Assembly: GCA_963925495.1 (NCBI GenBank)
Contig: CAWUST010000045.1
Span: 1 to 37,116 of the forward strand
Direction of reading: 5' to 3'
DNA length: 37,116 nt
Source of the DNA: UBA2108 sp963925495
Lineage (GTDB): Bacteria > Bacteroidota > Bacteroidia > Flavobacteriales_G > Salibacteraceae
Shown: in pieces, positions 1 through 8,149 of the stretch
Numbering within the stretch: position 1 is the stretch's first letter
How the letters are laid out: every line of letters begins with the position of its first letter
The notes under the pieces: model-generated
The model's input: only the letters and a program-made list of their open reading frames with translations
What the model was told of the DNA's origin: nothing
Databases searched by the model: none
Position numbers and translations under genes: made by a program

Positions 1-65
1 GTTGCCGCGAAATCCACTTTTCTTAGTAATTGGGCTCTTGCAATAAAAGCATTTTTTTTATTCAT
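1..65 (-). CDS. Partial CDS, N-terminus only, unidentified
   Basis: An open frame begins with ATG at 65 on the minus strand and runs off the left edge of the window after 21 codons (MNKKNAFIARAQLLRKVDFA...). A purine-rich AAAGG lies just upstream of the ATG, which supports this start. It lies 92 bases behind the stop of the FKBP lipoprotein at 158 and points the same way, so it could be the next gene of that operon. Too little is visible to name a family, and a chance frame cannot be excluded. Confidence 0.4.
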   Translation of the reverse strand, partial: MNKKNAFIARAQLLRKVDFAA

Positions 66-157
66 AACCTTTCATTTGCGCCAAAGCTAATGATAGTAAA
101 TACTATGGAAGGTTGTAGCATACTTTTTGTCTATTACGCCTTGATTTTGAATAAAAG

Positions 158-1009
158 CTAAATAGCCCTTACCAATTCAATAGTATAAACTACCGATGTA
201 TTTGGTGGCACAATGCCAGTAGAACTTCCCTTTTCGCCAAAAGCATATTCTGAAGGTGTAACCACTTGAATAATTCCGCCAACTTTCACGTGATGGAGGG
301 CAATTTCAAATGCTTTTATTACTTGGTCGGGCTTTCCTAATTGAAAAGCCAATAGTTGGCCTGCTTTATTTGTATTGTCAAATTCGGTTCCATCCAAAAA
401 GCGCCCAGTATAATTAACCCAGAGGTTCTTACCACTTTGAGTTTTTGACCCTTTACCCTTTTTAAGAGTCTTTAAATAAACACCTTGAGTATGTTTAGCC
501 GGATCTATACCCTCTGACACAAGAAAAGTGTGAAGTTTTTTTAATTCATTTATTTCTAAATCCACAATTCGTTTAGAAATGTTTTTCTTATTGTATTCTC
601 CAACGATTCTGTTGAGTTTTAAATTTAGAATATAGTCGCTTTGCCAATTATTAATTTTACCATTACTTAGTAATTTGGCATCCAACTTATTGGGGAAAAT
701 AAAGGAAGCCGAATCTCCAGAATGCATCAAGCTAAGTGCTTCACTTATAGAAGCGGAATTTATATTCCCTATTTCAATGGATAATATTGCCCCCAATTGC
801 ATTCCATTTCGATAAAGTAATTTTTGATCCGAATCCAATATAGAAACTTCAGCATAAACCTTGTCATTTGGTTTAGCCTTTGCATCCCCTTCACCCAAAG
901 AATGGATTTTATAATAGAGTCCTGTTGAACTTTCAGAATAGCCATTCCATTTATTAATATCACAAGAAAAAAGCGAAAAGAGAATTAATAATAGGATAAT
1001 GTACCTCAT
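158..1009 (-). CDS. FKBP-type peptidyl-prolyl isomerase lipoprotein, two FKBP-like regions
   Basis: 283 residues. The N-terminus is a lipoprotein signal with a lipobox ending at Cys16 (LFSLFSC), so the mature protein should be membrane-anchored facing the periplasm. The C-terminal ~110 residues (about 172-283) form a recognisable FKBP domain: WVNYTGRFLDGTEFDNT, a GKPDQVIKAFEIAL segment, YAFGEKGS and a closing IVPPNTSVVYTIEL strand. Residues ~27-135 look like a second, degenerate FKBP fold (GLYYKI start, a low-similarity core). Prolyl isomerases of this class assist folding of exported proteins. It is the second gene of a two-gene operon: its ATG overlaps the TGA of the upstream FKBP gene (ATGA, 1006-1009). 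In gliding Bacteroidota an FKBP lipoprotein, GldI, is needed for gliding and type IX secretion. Whether either copy here is the true GldI cannot be decided from sequence alone. Confidence 0.85.
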   Translation of the reverse strand: MRYIILLLILFSLFSCDINKWNGYSESSTGLYYKIHSLGEGDAKAKPNDKVYAEVSILDSDQKLLYRNGMQLGAILSIEIGNINSASISEALSLMHSGDSASFIFPNKLDAKLLSNGKINNWQSDYILNLKLNRIVGEYNKKNISKRIVDLEINELKKLHTFLVSEGIDPAKHTQGVYLKTLKKGKGSKTQSGKNLWVNYTGRFLDGTEFDNTNKAGQLLAFQLGKPDQVIKAFEIALHHVKVGGIIQVVTPSEYAFGEKGSSTGIVPPNTSVVYTIELVRAI

Positions 1010-1539
1010 TGCACCGAAAGGATTTGTAAATCATAAATTAACGTCGTATTCGAAGGTATTTTTTGATTATCACCCATGAAACCATGTGCTAAATGTGCAG
1101 GTAATATAACATGTGCTTTATCTCCAACTTTAAGATAAGAAACTACTTCGTGAATTCCACTTTCAATATTATCTCGACCTAAAGTAAAAAACTGGCTTCC
1201 TTCTTTCGCGCTTGAATAGATGGTATCGCCATTTAGGTAGGTAATAACATAACTGAGCTCAACCAAATCGTTTAGCTTAAGTGAATCTCCGTTCTGTGAT
1301 TTATAAACTTGGAAACGAAGTCCAGTTCCGGTCTCAATTAAATCCCAGCCCAAATTGATAATGGCCATATCAATTTTATTTTTTTCTATTGTCACCCTAT
1401 TCCGGTTAGCTTCTAATAATTTTTCTTTTAATTCTCCTTCGGAAATAGGGAGCTTCACACTCTCATTTTCTTCTTTACAGCCAACGATTACAAGTAAGCA
1501 TGTTAAAGTTAATAACACAAAATATCGTTCACGTTTCAT
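1006..1539 (-). CDS. GldI-like FKBP-type peptidyl-prolyl isomerase lipoprotein
   Basis: 177 residues, with a lipoprotein signal ending at Cys21 (VIVGC). One FKBP domain fills the C-terminal two thirds: TGTGLRFQVYKSQNGDSLKL, then VELSYVITYLNGDTIYSS, the GIHEVVSYLKVGDKAHVILP core, HGFMGD and IPSNTTLIYDLQIL. Length and layout (lipoprotein signal, ~60-residue linker, one FKBP domain) match GldI of gliding Bacteroidota, so GldI-like is a fair label, but the assignment rests on layout and not on a diagnostic motif. It is the first gene of the pair with the 283-residue FKBP lipoprotein, overlapping it by 4 bases. It is transcribed divergently from the TonB-domain gene at 1593, with only 53 bases between them. 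Confidence 0.82.
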   Translation of the reverse strand: MKRERYFVLLTLTCLLVIVGCKEENESVKLPISEGELKEKLLEANRNRVTIEKNKIDMAIINLGWDLIETGTGLRFQVYKSQNGDSLKLNDLVELSYVITYLNGDTIYSSAKEGSQFFTLGRDNIESGIHEVVSYLKVGDKAHVILPAHLAHGFMGDNQKIPSNTTLIYDLQILSVQ

Positions 1540-1592
1540 TTATACAAAATTGATAATTTAGAGCTTAATTTTGTCAGTAAAATTCAAAATAA

Positions 1593-2396
1593 ATGAACAG
1601 ATTTATTTTAATACTTTTTGTCTGCTTTTTAGGTCTCCCAACAATTGCTCAAAAAGTATATTGGAACTCCCCTTACGGTAAAGTTAATTTGCCATTGGGT
1701 GGACTTAAAAATGTAAAAGACCTAATAAAAAAAGAATTTGTATTTCCTATATCAACTATTTTGGAAGATGTTATAGATATAAAATATAAAATAGATAAAA
1801 ATGGAATAGCTACTATTACAAGTATGACTGGAGTGAATAACTCAGCTATAAAACATGAAGCGAAACGTTTGTTCTTGAAAATTCGATTCTCTCCCTATTC
1901 CAAAAGAACGGAAAATGACCACGACGATTTAATTCAATTTACTTTCTCGAAAAAAGCCTCGGTCAAACTTTACAACAAAAGAGGATATCAAGAAATCGAG
2001 TATCCTTACACACCCATTGATAGCACAGAGAAACTTTACAAATACCAATTTATAAAAGAAAAGCCTAAACCAATATTTAGTAAAAAAGATAACTACAATA
2101 GCTTTAACAATTACATAATGAATAAACTTGAATACCCAACAGATGCACTAAAAATGGGATTAAAAGGGCAAGTTGTAGTTTCCTTTGTTATAGAACAAAG
2201 CGGACAAATTAGCAACGTTACTGTTCTTGAACCTTTGGCTGCTGGTTGTACTGAAGAAGCCCTTCGACTTATTAAAAGTTTAAAATGGTACCCGGCCATA
2301 GTCAATGAAAAAGCGGTAAGAACTCAAATGACTTCAAGTATTGGCTTTGGTGTGTCATCAAGCACATATCAAGAGTCATTTAATCAAGGAAGGTGA
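1593..2396 (+). CDS. Secreted protein with C-terminal TonB domain (TonB_C), possible tandem TonB folds
   Basis: 267 residues. A signal peptide (MNRFILILFVCFLGLPTIAQ) is followed by a periplasmic body and a clear TonB C-terminal domain at about 170-255: NKLEYPTDALKMGLKGQVVV, an IEQSGQISNVTVLEPL strand, EEALRLIKSLKWYPA and a final strand. Residues ~40-100 (FPISTILEDVIDIKYKIDKN ... EAKRLFLKIRFSPYS) repeat the same secondary-structure order and look like a second, diverged TonB-C unit. Unlike classical TonB there is no N-terminal membrane anchor with a proline-rich spacer, so it is probably a soluble or periplasmic TonB-like protein rather than an energy transducer. A perfect -7 element TAATTTTG lies at 1566-1573; no matching -33 was seen. 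It has no operon partner on its strand. Confidence 0.8.
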   Translation: MNRFILILFVCFLGLPTIAQKVYWNSPYGKVNLPLGGLKNVKDLIKKEFVFPISTILEDVIDIKYKIDKNGIATITSMTGVNNSAIKHEAKRLFLKIRFSPYSKRTENDHDDLIQFTFSKKASVKLYNKRGYQEIEYPYTPIDSTEKLYKYQFIKEKPKPIFSKKDNYNSFNNYIMNKLEYPTDALKMGLKGQVVVSFVIEQSGQISNVTVLEPLAAGCTEEALRLIKSLKWYPAIVNEKAVRTQMTSSIGFGVSSSTYQESFNQGR

Positions 2397-2483
2397 GTCT
2401 TACAAAAAGCTAATGCATTAACGGCTAAAATTTTAAGATATAAAAGTCACCTAATATTCCTTTTAATAAATTGCGACTAATGC

Positions 2484-2516
2484 TTTGTTAAACAAATAAT
2501 AAAATCGTTATAATTG
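2484..2516 (+). promoter_or_regulatory. Bacteroidota-type promoter of the T9SS-sorted protein
   Basis: TTTG at 2484-2487, 21 bases, then TATAATTG at 2509-2516. This fits the Bacteroidota consensus TTTG-N19..21-TAnnTTTG with one mismatch in the -7 box. Transcription would start near 2523, giving a leader of about 65 bases before the ATG at 2589. Confidence 0.55.
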
Positions 2517-2588
2517 CATTTTAAAGCTGCTTTTTTAAGTTAAATTAAAATATGTTGTTTTTTAATAATTCAATAATATTACATAAAT

Positions 2589-3971
2589 ATGAAAAAAAAT
2601 AGACTTATTCTTTTTATGCTTTGTTTGGCCATTGGATCTGGCAGTGCAATTGCTCAAAAATATTCAACGGATGATTTCGTTAATAATAGCTCGTCCAATA
2701 AATATACCGTTGTTGGTAGTTCTGCAGATGGCTTGGATAGCCCAGTTGATTTAGATTTCAACAAACAAAATATGTCGGAATTATGGGTTATTAGTATGCG
2801 TACTGAGAACCGAGGTGGAAATACAGTAACCTTTAGAGATGTTGGAAAGGCAAGTCAAAAAGCGTATTTAAAAACAGATGGTAACGCATGGCACTTTATG
2901 TCTTTGCCAACGGCAATTGCGTTTGGAGACAAAGGAGATTGGGCAAATTCTCCTGGAGTTTGGGATGCGAACCACAGAGCTGGAACTACTTCCCCTTTTA
3001 CAGGTCCTGCTTTATGGTCTTCTGATTTTGCGGTTTATGCTCAACCTTCTGGCGGAAATGGAAGCCATTTAGACATGCTTCACGGCAGCCCTTATTCTGT
3101 TGGTATAGCTTGGGAAATAGCGAATCAATATTGGCTTTTTGATGGTCATAATGGTCATTTGGTAATGTATGATTTTGTAGATGATCACGGTCCAGGAAAT
3201 TCCGATCATGATGATGGTAGACTTAGAAGATATCCAGAAATTAAATTAAAAAGAGATGGACTTATTCCAAGTCATATGGAATTTGATGCTGCAAGAAAAT
3301 GGCTTTATATAAATGATATTGGAAATGCTCAAATAATTAGAGTTGACATTACCACAGGAAATATAAAAGGAAGATCAGTTACTCGTCCCTCAGAGGTTTT
3401 GGCTGAAAACAATGACATGGAAAATGTAACCATGGAAGTTGTAGCTAGTAAGGGTTTAACTAAACCTTGTGGCTTGGATGTTTTTGGAGATAGGTTAATA
3501 GTAACAGATAATGCTACTAGCGAAATATTGGTTTATGACCTTTCAAAAAGTGGCTTTCCTTTGGTTGGGCGAATTAAACTTCCTACAACAGATGTAATGG
3601 GTGTGAAATTGGATAAAGAAGGGAAAATTTGGTACGTTGACAAAACGGCAAAAACTGTTGTAAGAATTGATAATGACAAGGTTCTTTTAAAAGGAGATAA
3701 TGGATTCTTAGTTTCAACAGAAGAAAAAGTAGAAATCACCACAGTTTCTATGTTCCCTAACCCTTCTTCAGATAAAATTAACCTTACTGGTCTTAAAAAT
3801 GGATCTATAATTACGGTTTATGATATGACAGGAAGAAAGGCCATGAGTATTTCAGAAATTGATTATACCGAAATAAACATTGATATTTCTGAATTAGAAA
3901 ACGGAATGTATATCGTTTCTGTTGAATCAGAAGGTTCTATTGTTCATCAAAGCAAACTAATTAAGGAATAA
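2589..3971 (+). CDS. Secreted beta-propeller-like protein with type IX secretion sorting domain
   Basis: 460 residues. A signal peptide ends near residue 22 (AIAQ). The central part (about 50-375) contains repeated short blocks of the NHL/SMP-30 beta-propeller kind, for example EFDAARKWLYINDIGNAQII, GLDVFGDRLIVTDNATSEIL and GVKLDKEGKIWYVDKTAKTV, with a His- and Asp-rich stretch (FVDDHGPGNSDHDDGRLR) that may bind metal. The last ~75 residues are a type A C-terminal sorting domain: MFPNPSSDKINLTGL, ITVYDMTGRK and a closing ENGMYIVSVESEG strand. This sends the protein through the outer membrane by the type IX system and usually leads to surface attachment or release. The substrate or ligand is unknown. 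It has its own promoter and ends 20 bases before a bidirectional terminator. Confidence 0.85.
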   Translation: MKKNRLILFMLCLAIGSGSAIAQKYSTDDFVNNSSSNKYTVVGSSADGLDSPVDLDFNKQNMSELWVISMRTENRGGNTVTFRDVGKASQKAYLKTDGNAWHFMSLPTAIAFGDKGDWANSPGVWDANHRAGTTSPFTGPALWSSDFAVYAQPSGGNGSHLDMLHGSPYSVGIAWEIANQYWLFDGHNGHLVMYDFVDDHGPGNSDHDDGRLRRYPEIKLKRDGLIPSHMEFDAARKWLYINDIGNAQIIRVDITTGNIKGRSVTRPSEVLAENNDMENVTMEVVASKGLTKPCGLDVFGDRLIVTDNATSEILVYDLSKSGFPLVGRIKLPTTDVMGVKLDKEGKIWYVDKTAKTVVRIDNDKVLLKGDNGFLVSTEEKVEITTVSMFPNPSSDKINLTGLKNGSIITVYDMTGRKAMSISEIDYTEINIDISELENGMYIVSVESEGSIVHQSKLIKE

Positions 3972-3991
3972 ACACGGTAAGATATTAAATG

Positions 3992-4030
3992 AAAAAGCCC
4001 GTATTGGAAATCATCCAACACGGGCTTTTT
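3992..4030. terminator. Bidirectional Rho-independent terminator between convergent genes
   Basis: AAAAAGCCCGT (3992-4002) pairs with ACGGGCTTTTT (4020-4030), and an inner TTGGA/TCCAA pair (4004-4008 with 4014-4018) extends the stem. An A-run precedes it and a T-run follows it, so it can stop transcription from both the T9SS-sorted gene and the dapA operon. Confidence 0.9.
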
Positions 4031-4048
4031 TTTGACTTAGAATTAATT

Positions 4049-4930
4049 CTAATCTAAATCTTCCAATTCGGATTCAATCATTTCATACAGTTCTTGCGAA
4101 ACGTTTACTAAAGGTAAACGAACTTTATCTCCGCAAATGCCTTTGGACTTTAAAGCCGCCTTTATACCTGCTGGATTTCCTTCTGCAAATAACATATCAA
4201 TTCCATCTAACAACCTCAAATGCATTTTTCTTGCACTCACAAAATCTTCGTTCAATGCATTATGAACCATTTTAGAAAATGTTTTAGGAAGTGCATTTCC
4301 AATTACAGAAATAACCCCATCTCCCCCAATGGAAATATGTGGCACTACCAGTGGGTCATCTCCAGAAAGAACTAAAAATCCTTTTGGGCGAAATTTCAAT
4401 ATTTGAGAAATTTGAGCTAAATCTCCGCTTGCTTCTTTAATTGCAACAATATTTTCAAAATCGTTTGCCATGCAAAGCGTATTTGCTGCAGAAATATTAC
4501 TGGAAGTCCTACCTGGAACATTATAGACTATAATAGGGCGTGGCGTGGCTTCATTTATTGCTTTATAGTGCTGATAAATCCCTTCTTGTGTTGGTTTGTT
4601 GTAATATGGACTAGCAGACAATATAGCATCTACTCCAACCCAGTTAAAATCTTTAAACCCTTCAACAAGAGCTGCAGTATTGTTTCCACCATGCCCAAAA
4701 ACTAAGGGTAAGCGACCGGCGTTAATTTTTTTAACGTGCTCTAAAACATCTTGTTTTTCTTTTAAATTCATAGTAGCAGATTCGCCCGTAGTTCCTTGCA
4801 CTACCAAGTAATCAATTCCACCATCTATTAAATAATTTGTAAGCGAAGTCAGCCCGTCAAAATCAATTGATCCACCTTCTGCAAATGGAGTAACCATGGC
4901 TACACCAAGCCCTTTTAAATTAAGCTGCAT
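4049..4930 (-). CDS. dapA: 4-hydroxy-tetrahydrodipicolinate synthase
   Basis: 293 residues, the usual length. It condenses pyruvate with aspartate semialdehyde in the lysine/diaminopimelate pathway, in the cytoplasm. Key residues are all present: the GTTGE loop with Thr47-Thr48, Tyr136 and Arg141 in YNVPGRTS, and the Schiff-base Lys165 in VAIKEASGD. The (beta/alpha)8 barrel pattern is complete through LPLVNVS near the end. It is the last gene of prmC-DUF6913-dapA: its ATG lies inside the 3' end of the DUF6913 gene (11-base overlap), which implies translational coupling. The next enzyme, DapB, is encoded separately at 22.5 kb. Confidence 0.97.
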   Translation of the reverse strand: MQLNLKGLGVAMVTPFAEGGSIDFDGLTSLTNYLIDGGIDYLVVQGTTGESATMNLKEKQDVLEHVKKINAGRLPLVFGHGGNNTAALVEGFKDFNWVGVDAILSASPYYNKPTQEGIYQHYKAINEATPRPIIVYNVPGRTSSNISAANTLCMANDFENIVAIKEASGDLAQISQILKFRPKGFLVLSGDDPLVVPHISIGGDGVISVIGNALPKTFSKMVHNALNEDFVSARKMHLRLLDGIDMLFAEGNPAGIKAALKSKGICGDKVRLPLVNVSQELYEMIESELEDLD

Positions 4931-5456
4931 TGTTTCTGTATATTTTATTTAAATAATGTACCAATTGCCTAGCAGTGTAATTAAAACCTTTTGATTCATC
5001 TGTTTTAATCATAAAATCTAGGAAATCTACGTTCCATTCCCTTCTCGCACCCATTCTTGTATTGGCATTTGAGTTTAACAATGTAAATAATAATGGAAAT
5101 TGAAACTTCGTTGTAAAGTCAAAAATCACATCCGAAGAAAAGGCTGAAATATCTTTTGGTACCAAATTAAAATTTAAATCTTTTTTCGTAATTACAATCC
5201 ATTCCTCAGGTAAATCAACATTATCCAAAGCTTTGGTGTTTTTTATGTAAGAAAGAAATTTTAAATCAATTAATGGTGATACCTGTTTTATTAGCTTGTG
5301 AATTTCTTGAATATTTACAACATTCAAATCTGAGAAACTAATAAGAACAAGACCTTTTTTAGCAGTTTCTATATTGAAAAAACTACCTGCCTGCCAATTT
5401 CTTATTATTATTTTTAAATTTATTTCAGCAAGATATTCTCGAAGTTTCCAAATCAC
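4920..5456 (-). CDS. DUF6913-type conserved hypothetical protein
   Basis: 178 residues, no signal peptide or membrane segment. The pattern resembles the Bacteroidota family DUF6913, usually found next to dapA: a basic N-terminus with a NWQAGSFFNI block, a central hydrophobic segment, a conserved TKFQFPLLFTLLNSNANTRM block, and a WNVDFLDFMIKT...Y/H-L end. The family name is from memory. No catalytic motif is evident. It sits between prmC (9-base gap) and dapA (11-base overlap) in one operon, so it is co-expressed with them. Function unknown. Confidence 0.8.
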   Translation of the reverse strand: MIWKLREYLAEINLKIIIRNWQAGSFFNIETAKKGLVLISFSDLNVVNIQEIHKLIKQVSPLIDLKFLSYIKNTKALDNVDLPEEWIVITKKDLNFNLVPKDISAFSSDVIFDFTTKFQFPLLFTLLNSNANTRMGARREWNVDFLDFMIKTDESKGFNYTARQLVHYLNKIYRNNAA

Positions 5457-5465
5457 TTTTTAGTA

Positions 5466-6329
5466 TTAAATAGAGGCTTTTACCATTCTATCTTTACCCG
5501 ACATGTCTTTTCTAAGTTCTACGTCTTGGTATCCCATTTCAGTAAGTAAATCAACCACTTCCTTACCTTTTTTCTCGTGAATTTCGAAAAATATTTTTCC
5601 TTCAGGTCGTAACCAAATTTTACTTTTTTCCGCTATTGCTTTATAAAACACAAGAGGATCCTCGTCTTCAACAAATAGAGCTAAATGTGGTTCATTTTCA
5701 AGAACATTAGCATCCATGCTGGCCATATCGCTTTTTAGAACATATGGAGGGTTAGAAATAATGGTGTCGAACTGATTTTCTTTAAACGGCTGGTTACTGG
5801 ACAATACATCCAAAATGTACCAATCAATTTCCACATGGTTTAATTTTTCGTTAGAAAGTGCCACTTTAAGCACATTCATAGAAACATCGCAAGCAGATAT
5901 TTTGCCTTCTGGTAGTTCACACTTTAATGTGATTGGAATACAGCCCGATCCGGTACCAATATCCAATACTGCTGGAATAGTAGATTCATTGTCTTCTAAA
6001 AACCATTGTACCAACTCTTCCGTTTCTGGCCGAGGTATAAGTACGTTTTTATTTACTTTAAAAATTCGTCCACAAAATTCAGCGTCTCCTACAACATACT
6101 GCAATGGTATTCCATCTTTCATTTCTTTCATAGCATAAATAATTTTAAGTAGTTCTGACTCACTAAACCGCATTTCATTTTCTACAATTTGCCTTGCAGG
6201 TGATAGGTGATAGTAATGCTCAATGAGCTGCCTTTGAACTGACTTTATTTCACTTTTATTGTACCGACTTTCCAATTGCGCATCAATATAATTGACTACT
6301 CCTTGCAATGTATTATCAGCAATTTTCAT
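5466..6329 (-). CDS. prmC: Peptide chain release factor N5-glutamine methyltransferase
   Basis: 287 residues. It methylates the Gln of the GGQ motif of release factors RF1/RF2 using S-adenosylmethionine. An N-terminal helical substrate-recognition domain (1-~90) precedes a Rossmann methyltransferase domain. That domain has PRPETEELV, the SAM-binding VLDIGTGSGCIPI loop, an acidic residue in SACDVS, and the hallmark NPPY (IISNPPYVL) that binds the target glutamine. It is the first gene of the operon with DUF6913 and dapA. A strong Bacteroidota promoter lies upstream at 6408-6438, and the leader is about 75 bases. Confidence 0.95.
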   Translation of the reverse strand: MKIADNTLQGVVNYIDAQLESRYNKSEIKSVQRQLIEHYYHLSPARQIVENEMRFSESELLKIIYAMKEMKDGIPLQYVVGDAEFCGRIFKVNKNVLIPRPETEELVQWFLEDNESTIPAVLDIGTGSGCIPITLKCELPEGKISACDVSMNVLKVALSNEKLNHVEIDWYILDVLSSNQPFKENQFDTIISNPPYVLKSDMASMDANVLENEPHLALFVEDEDPLVFYKAIAEKSKIWLRPEGKIFFEIHEKKGKEVVDLLTEMGYQDVELRKDMSGKDRMVKASI

Positions 6330-6407
6330 TCTTGTTTTATGAATAAACCTTTTTCAAATCTTAAAAATAAAATTCTCAGAGTTATTCTTCTAATTCAATT
6401 TCTACGG

Positions 6408-6438
6408 CAAAGATACTCCGAATTTATTAAGTTGCAAA
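6408..6438 (-). promoter_or_regulatory. Consensus Bacteroidota promoter of the prmC-DUF6913-dapA operon
   Basis: Read on the minus strand: TTTG (6438-6435), exactly 19 bases, then TATCTTTG (6415-6408). Both boxes match TTTG-N19-TAnnTTTG perfectly. It is the best promoter in the window. Confidence 0.85.
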
Positions 6439-6747
6439 AAAATGCCTGTAACTCAATATAAAAGGGGGAAGTAGCGGCATGAAAAGTACATATTTCGGGT
6501 TTTCAAATAAAAAACAGCAATTATTATTGACTACTCAATTTTCAACTGGTAAGAGAGCATTTATCTTATTTTCGGAAATCATTATGAAATATTTTAAACT
6601 AATTTTCAATGAATTCAATAATCATAAAACAATCTCTCAATAAATCTTAACTCATACAACGAATTCAAAAGGTGTCATTAAAACCTAAATATGGATTTGT
6701 TTTGAATTTCATTTATCCTCTTCTTTTCAATATTCTATTTCTATAAA
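6439..6747. other. Gap between prmC promoter and receptor remnant; one weak small ORF
   Basis: AT-rich and mostly featureless on both strands. A 54-codon open frame runs from ATG 6479 to TAA 6643 (+). It is preceded by an unusually G-rich AAGGGGGAAG that could act as a Shine-Dalgarno site. Its translation (MKSTYFGFSNKKQQLL...) is not recognised and its composition does not look clearly coding, so it is not called as a gene. Confidence 0.3.
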
Positions 6748-7038
6748 CTAGAAAAATATTTTCCATTGTACATTAGGAATAAAGCCCCGTTGGTAGGTCG
6801 TAGAAATTATTTGTGTTTTAGGATTGTAACCGTAAGCAAAAATATTTTTTTGATTCGTCAAGTTTTGTAAATAAACAGAAAGTCACTGCCAAAATTTACT
6901 GCCGTTTTGACGAATGGCTATTTTTAAATTCCAAGAAAAATAGGCATCAAACTGTTTTGAAAAAGCCAAATTATCGTCGCGGTATTCTTGATTTCTTTCC
7001 GCTCGAACAAGGAGTTTAAATTTATTAATTAGGCTGTA
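6748..7038 (-). pseudogene. C-terminal remnant of a TonB-dependent outer-membrane receptor
   Basis: Immediately behind the moaA stop, and in the same frame, 97 codons to a TAG at 6748 encode the end of a beta-barrel receptor. The pattern is: KFKLLVRAERNQEYRD, AYFSWNLKIAIRQNG, an in-frame TGA at 6885-6883, then VYLQNLTNQKNIFAYGYNP and a final strand ending QWKIFF. The NLTN-K-NIF-Y-P-T block, a TTYQRGF-P turn and a terminal aromatic residue are typical of the last strands of Bacteroidota TonB-dependent receptors. The first ~600 or more residues are missing and there is no start codon, so it cannot be functional. It suggests a deletion that joined moaA to the tail of a former neighbour. Confidence 0.75.
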
Positions 7039-8037
7039 TTATCCACCTATTGCGGTCATACTTCGATTTTTAAACTTATCAGAATCGAAATCTACACCAA
7101 AAGCATCTATCCCACCCCTTTCTTTGTGTTTTTCATTTATCGCGTTCTGTATCAATGGTTTTATATCCTCACCATTTCTATATGGTGTTAGAATATCAAA
7201 CTCTTCTTGCGAAAACAAACAATTTTTTATTTTTCCATCAGCAGTTAAGCGAATTCGATTACACGATTCGCAAAATGGATTCGAGACGGGACTTATTATA
7301 CCAAATGTTCCTTTGTAACCCTCTATTCTGTAGTTTTTCGAAGTGTCGTTTGGCTCATCTTCTATTCTTATCACATTGGGTTCTGTAAAATGAGTATTTA
7401 CTTTTCCCATTATTTCTTTGTAAGAAAGCATTTTATCCCAATTCCATTTATTACCATCAAAAGGCATAAACTCAATAAAACGAACTGCTAAATCATAGTC
7501 TTTGGAAAGGTTTATAAAAGAGTATATTTCGTTATCGTTTACCCCACGAATGGCAACAACATTCAGCTTTACTCGAAAACCTTCCGTTAATAGAAGCTCT
7601 ATGTTATTTACAATTCTATCGTAATGATTCCTTCTAGTAATTTCATTGAATTTTTCTTTATCAATAGAATCAATGCTAATATTTATTGTTTTTAAATTTG
7701 CTTTTTTAAAGGTATCTACAAACTTATCTACCAGTACTCCATTGCTTGTAATTGCCAATTTCACTGGTAACTTACCAATCCCTTCAATAAGTTCTTTAGC
7801 ATTTTTTTTAATGAGAGGTTCTCCTCCAGTTAATCGAATTTTATTGACACCTAACTCCGTGAAAATCTTAGCAATTCCTATGGTTTCCTGTTCTGTCATG
7901 AAGATGTTATTGTCTCGTAACGGAATACCACACTCTGGCATACAATAAAAACACCTTAAGTTACACCTCTCGGTTAGGGAAATCCTCAAGTAATCGTGTA
8001 CACGACCGAATTTATCTATCAATTGAGCTTTTGCCAT
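7039..8037 (-). CDS. moaA: GTP 3',8-cyclase (molybdenum cofactor biosynthesis protein A)
   Basis: 332 residues, full length. This radical-SAM enzyme turns GTP into 3',8-cyclo-7,8-dihydro-GTP, the first step of molybdopterin synthesis. The N-terminal [4Fe-4S] motif is Cys25-x3-Cys29-x2-Cys32 (CNLRCFYC). LTGGEPL follows. The second cluster ligands are in the C-terminal part (FCESC ... KNCLF), and the protein ends in the conserved Gly-Gly tail (SMTAIGG) needed for activity. All key residues are intact even though both flanks are decayed. No other moa/moe gene is in the window, so the rest of the pathway must be elsewhere. Confidence 0.96.
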   Translation of the reverse strand: MAKAQLIDKFGRVHDYLRISLTERCNLRCFYCMPECGIPLRDNNIFMTEQETIGIAKIFTELGVNKIRLTGGEPLIKKNAKELIEGIGKLPVKLAITSNGVLVDKFVDTFKKANLKTINISIDSIDKEKFNEITRRNHYDRIVNNIELLLTEGFRVKLNVVAIRGVNDNEIYSFINLSKDYDLAVRFIEFMPFDGNKWNWDKMLSYKEIMGKVNTHFTEPNVIRIEDEPNDTSKNYRIEGYKGTFGIISPVSNPFCESCNRIRLTADGKIKNCLFSQEEFDILTPYRNGEDIKPLIQNAINEKHKERGGIDAFGVDFDSDKFKNRSMTAIGG

Positions 8038-8149
8038 TATTTCGAATTAAGTACATTACAATAGTAGTGAAATCTTTGCGCAACAAATGGTTTTAATGCT
8101 AACCTTGTACATGCACTGGTAAATTAAAAGAGGACTAGAAATCTTGTAA

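Noticed and set aside
286..301. Partial parS-like sequence (TTTCACGTGA core)
   Set aside because: Only 11 of 16 positions match the parS palindrome, it lies inside an FKBP gene, and it is ~20 kb from parAB. Probably chance.
6479..6643. 54-codon ORF with a G-rich possible Shine-Dalgarno site
   Set aside because: Not recognised, and composition is not clearly coding. Mentioned only in the gap entry.
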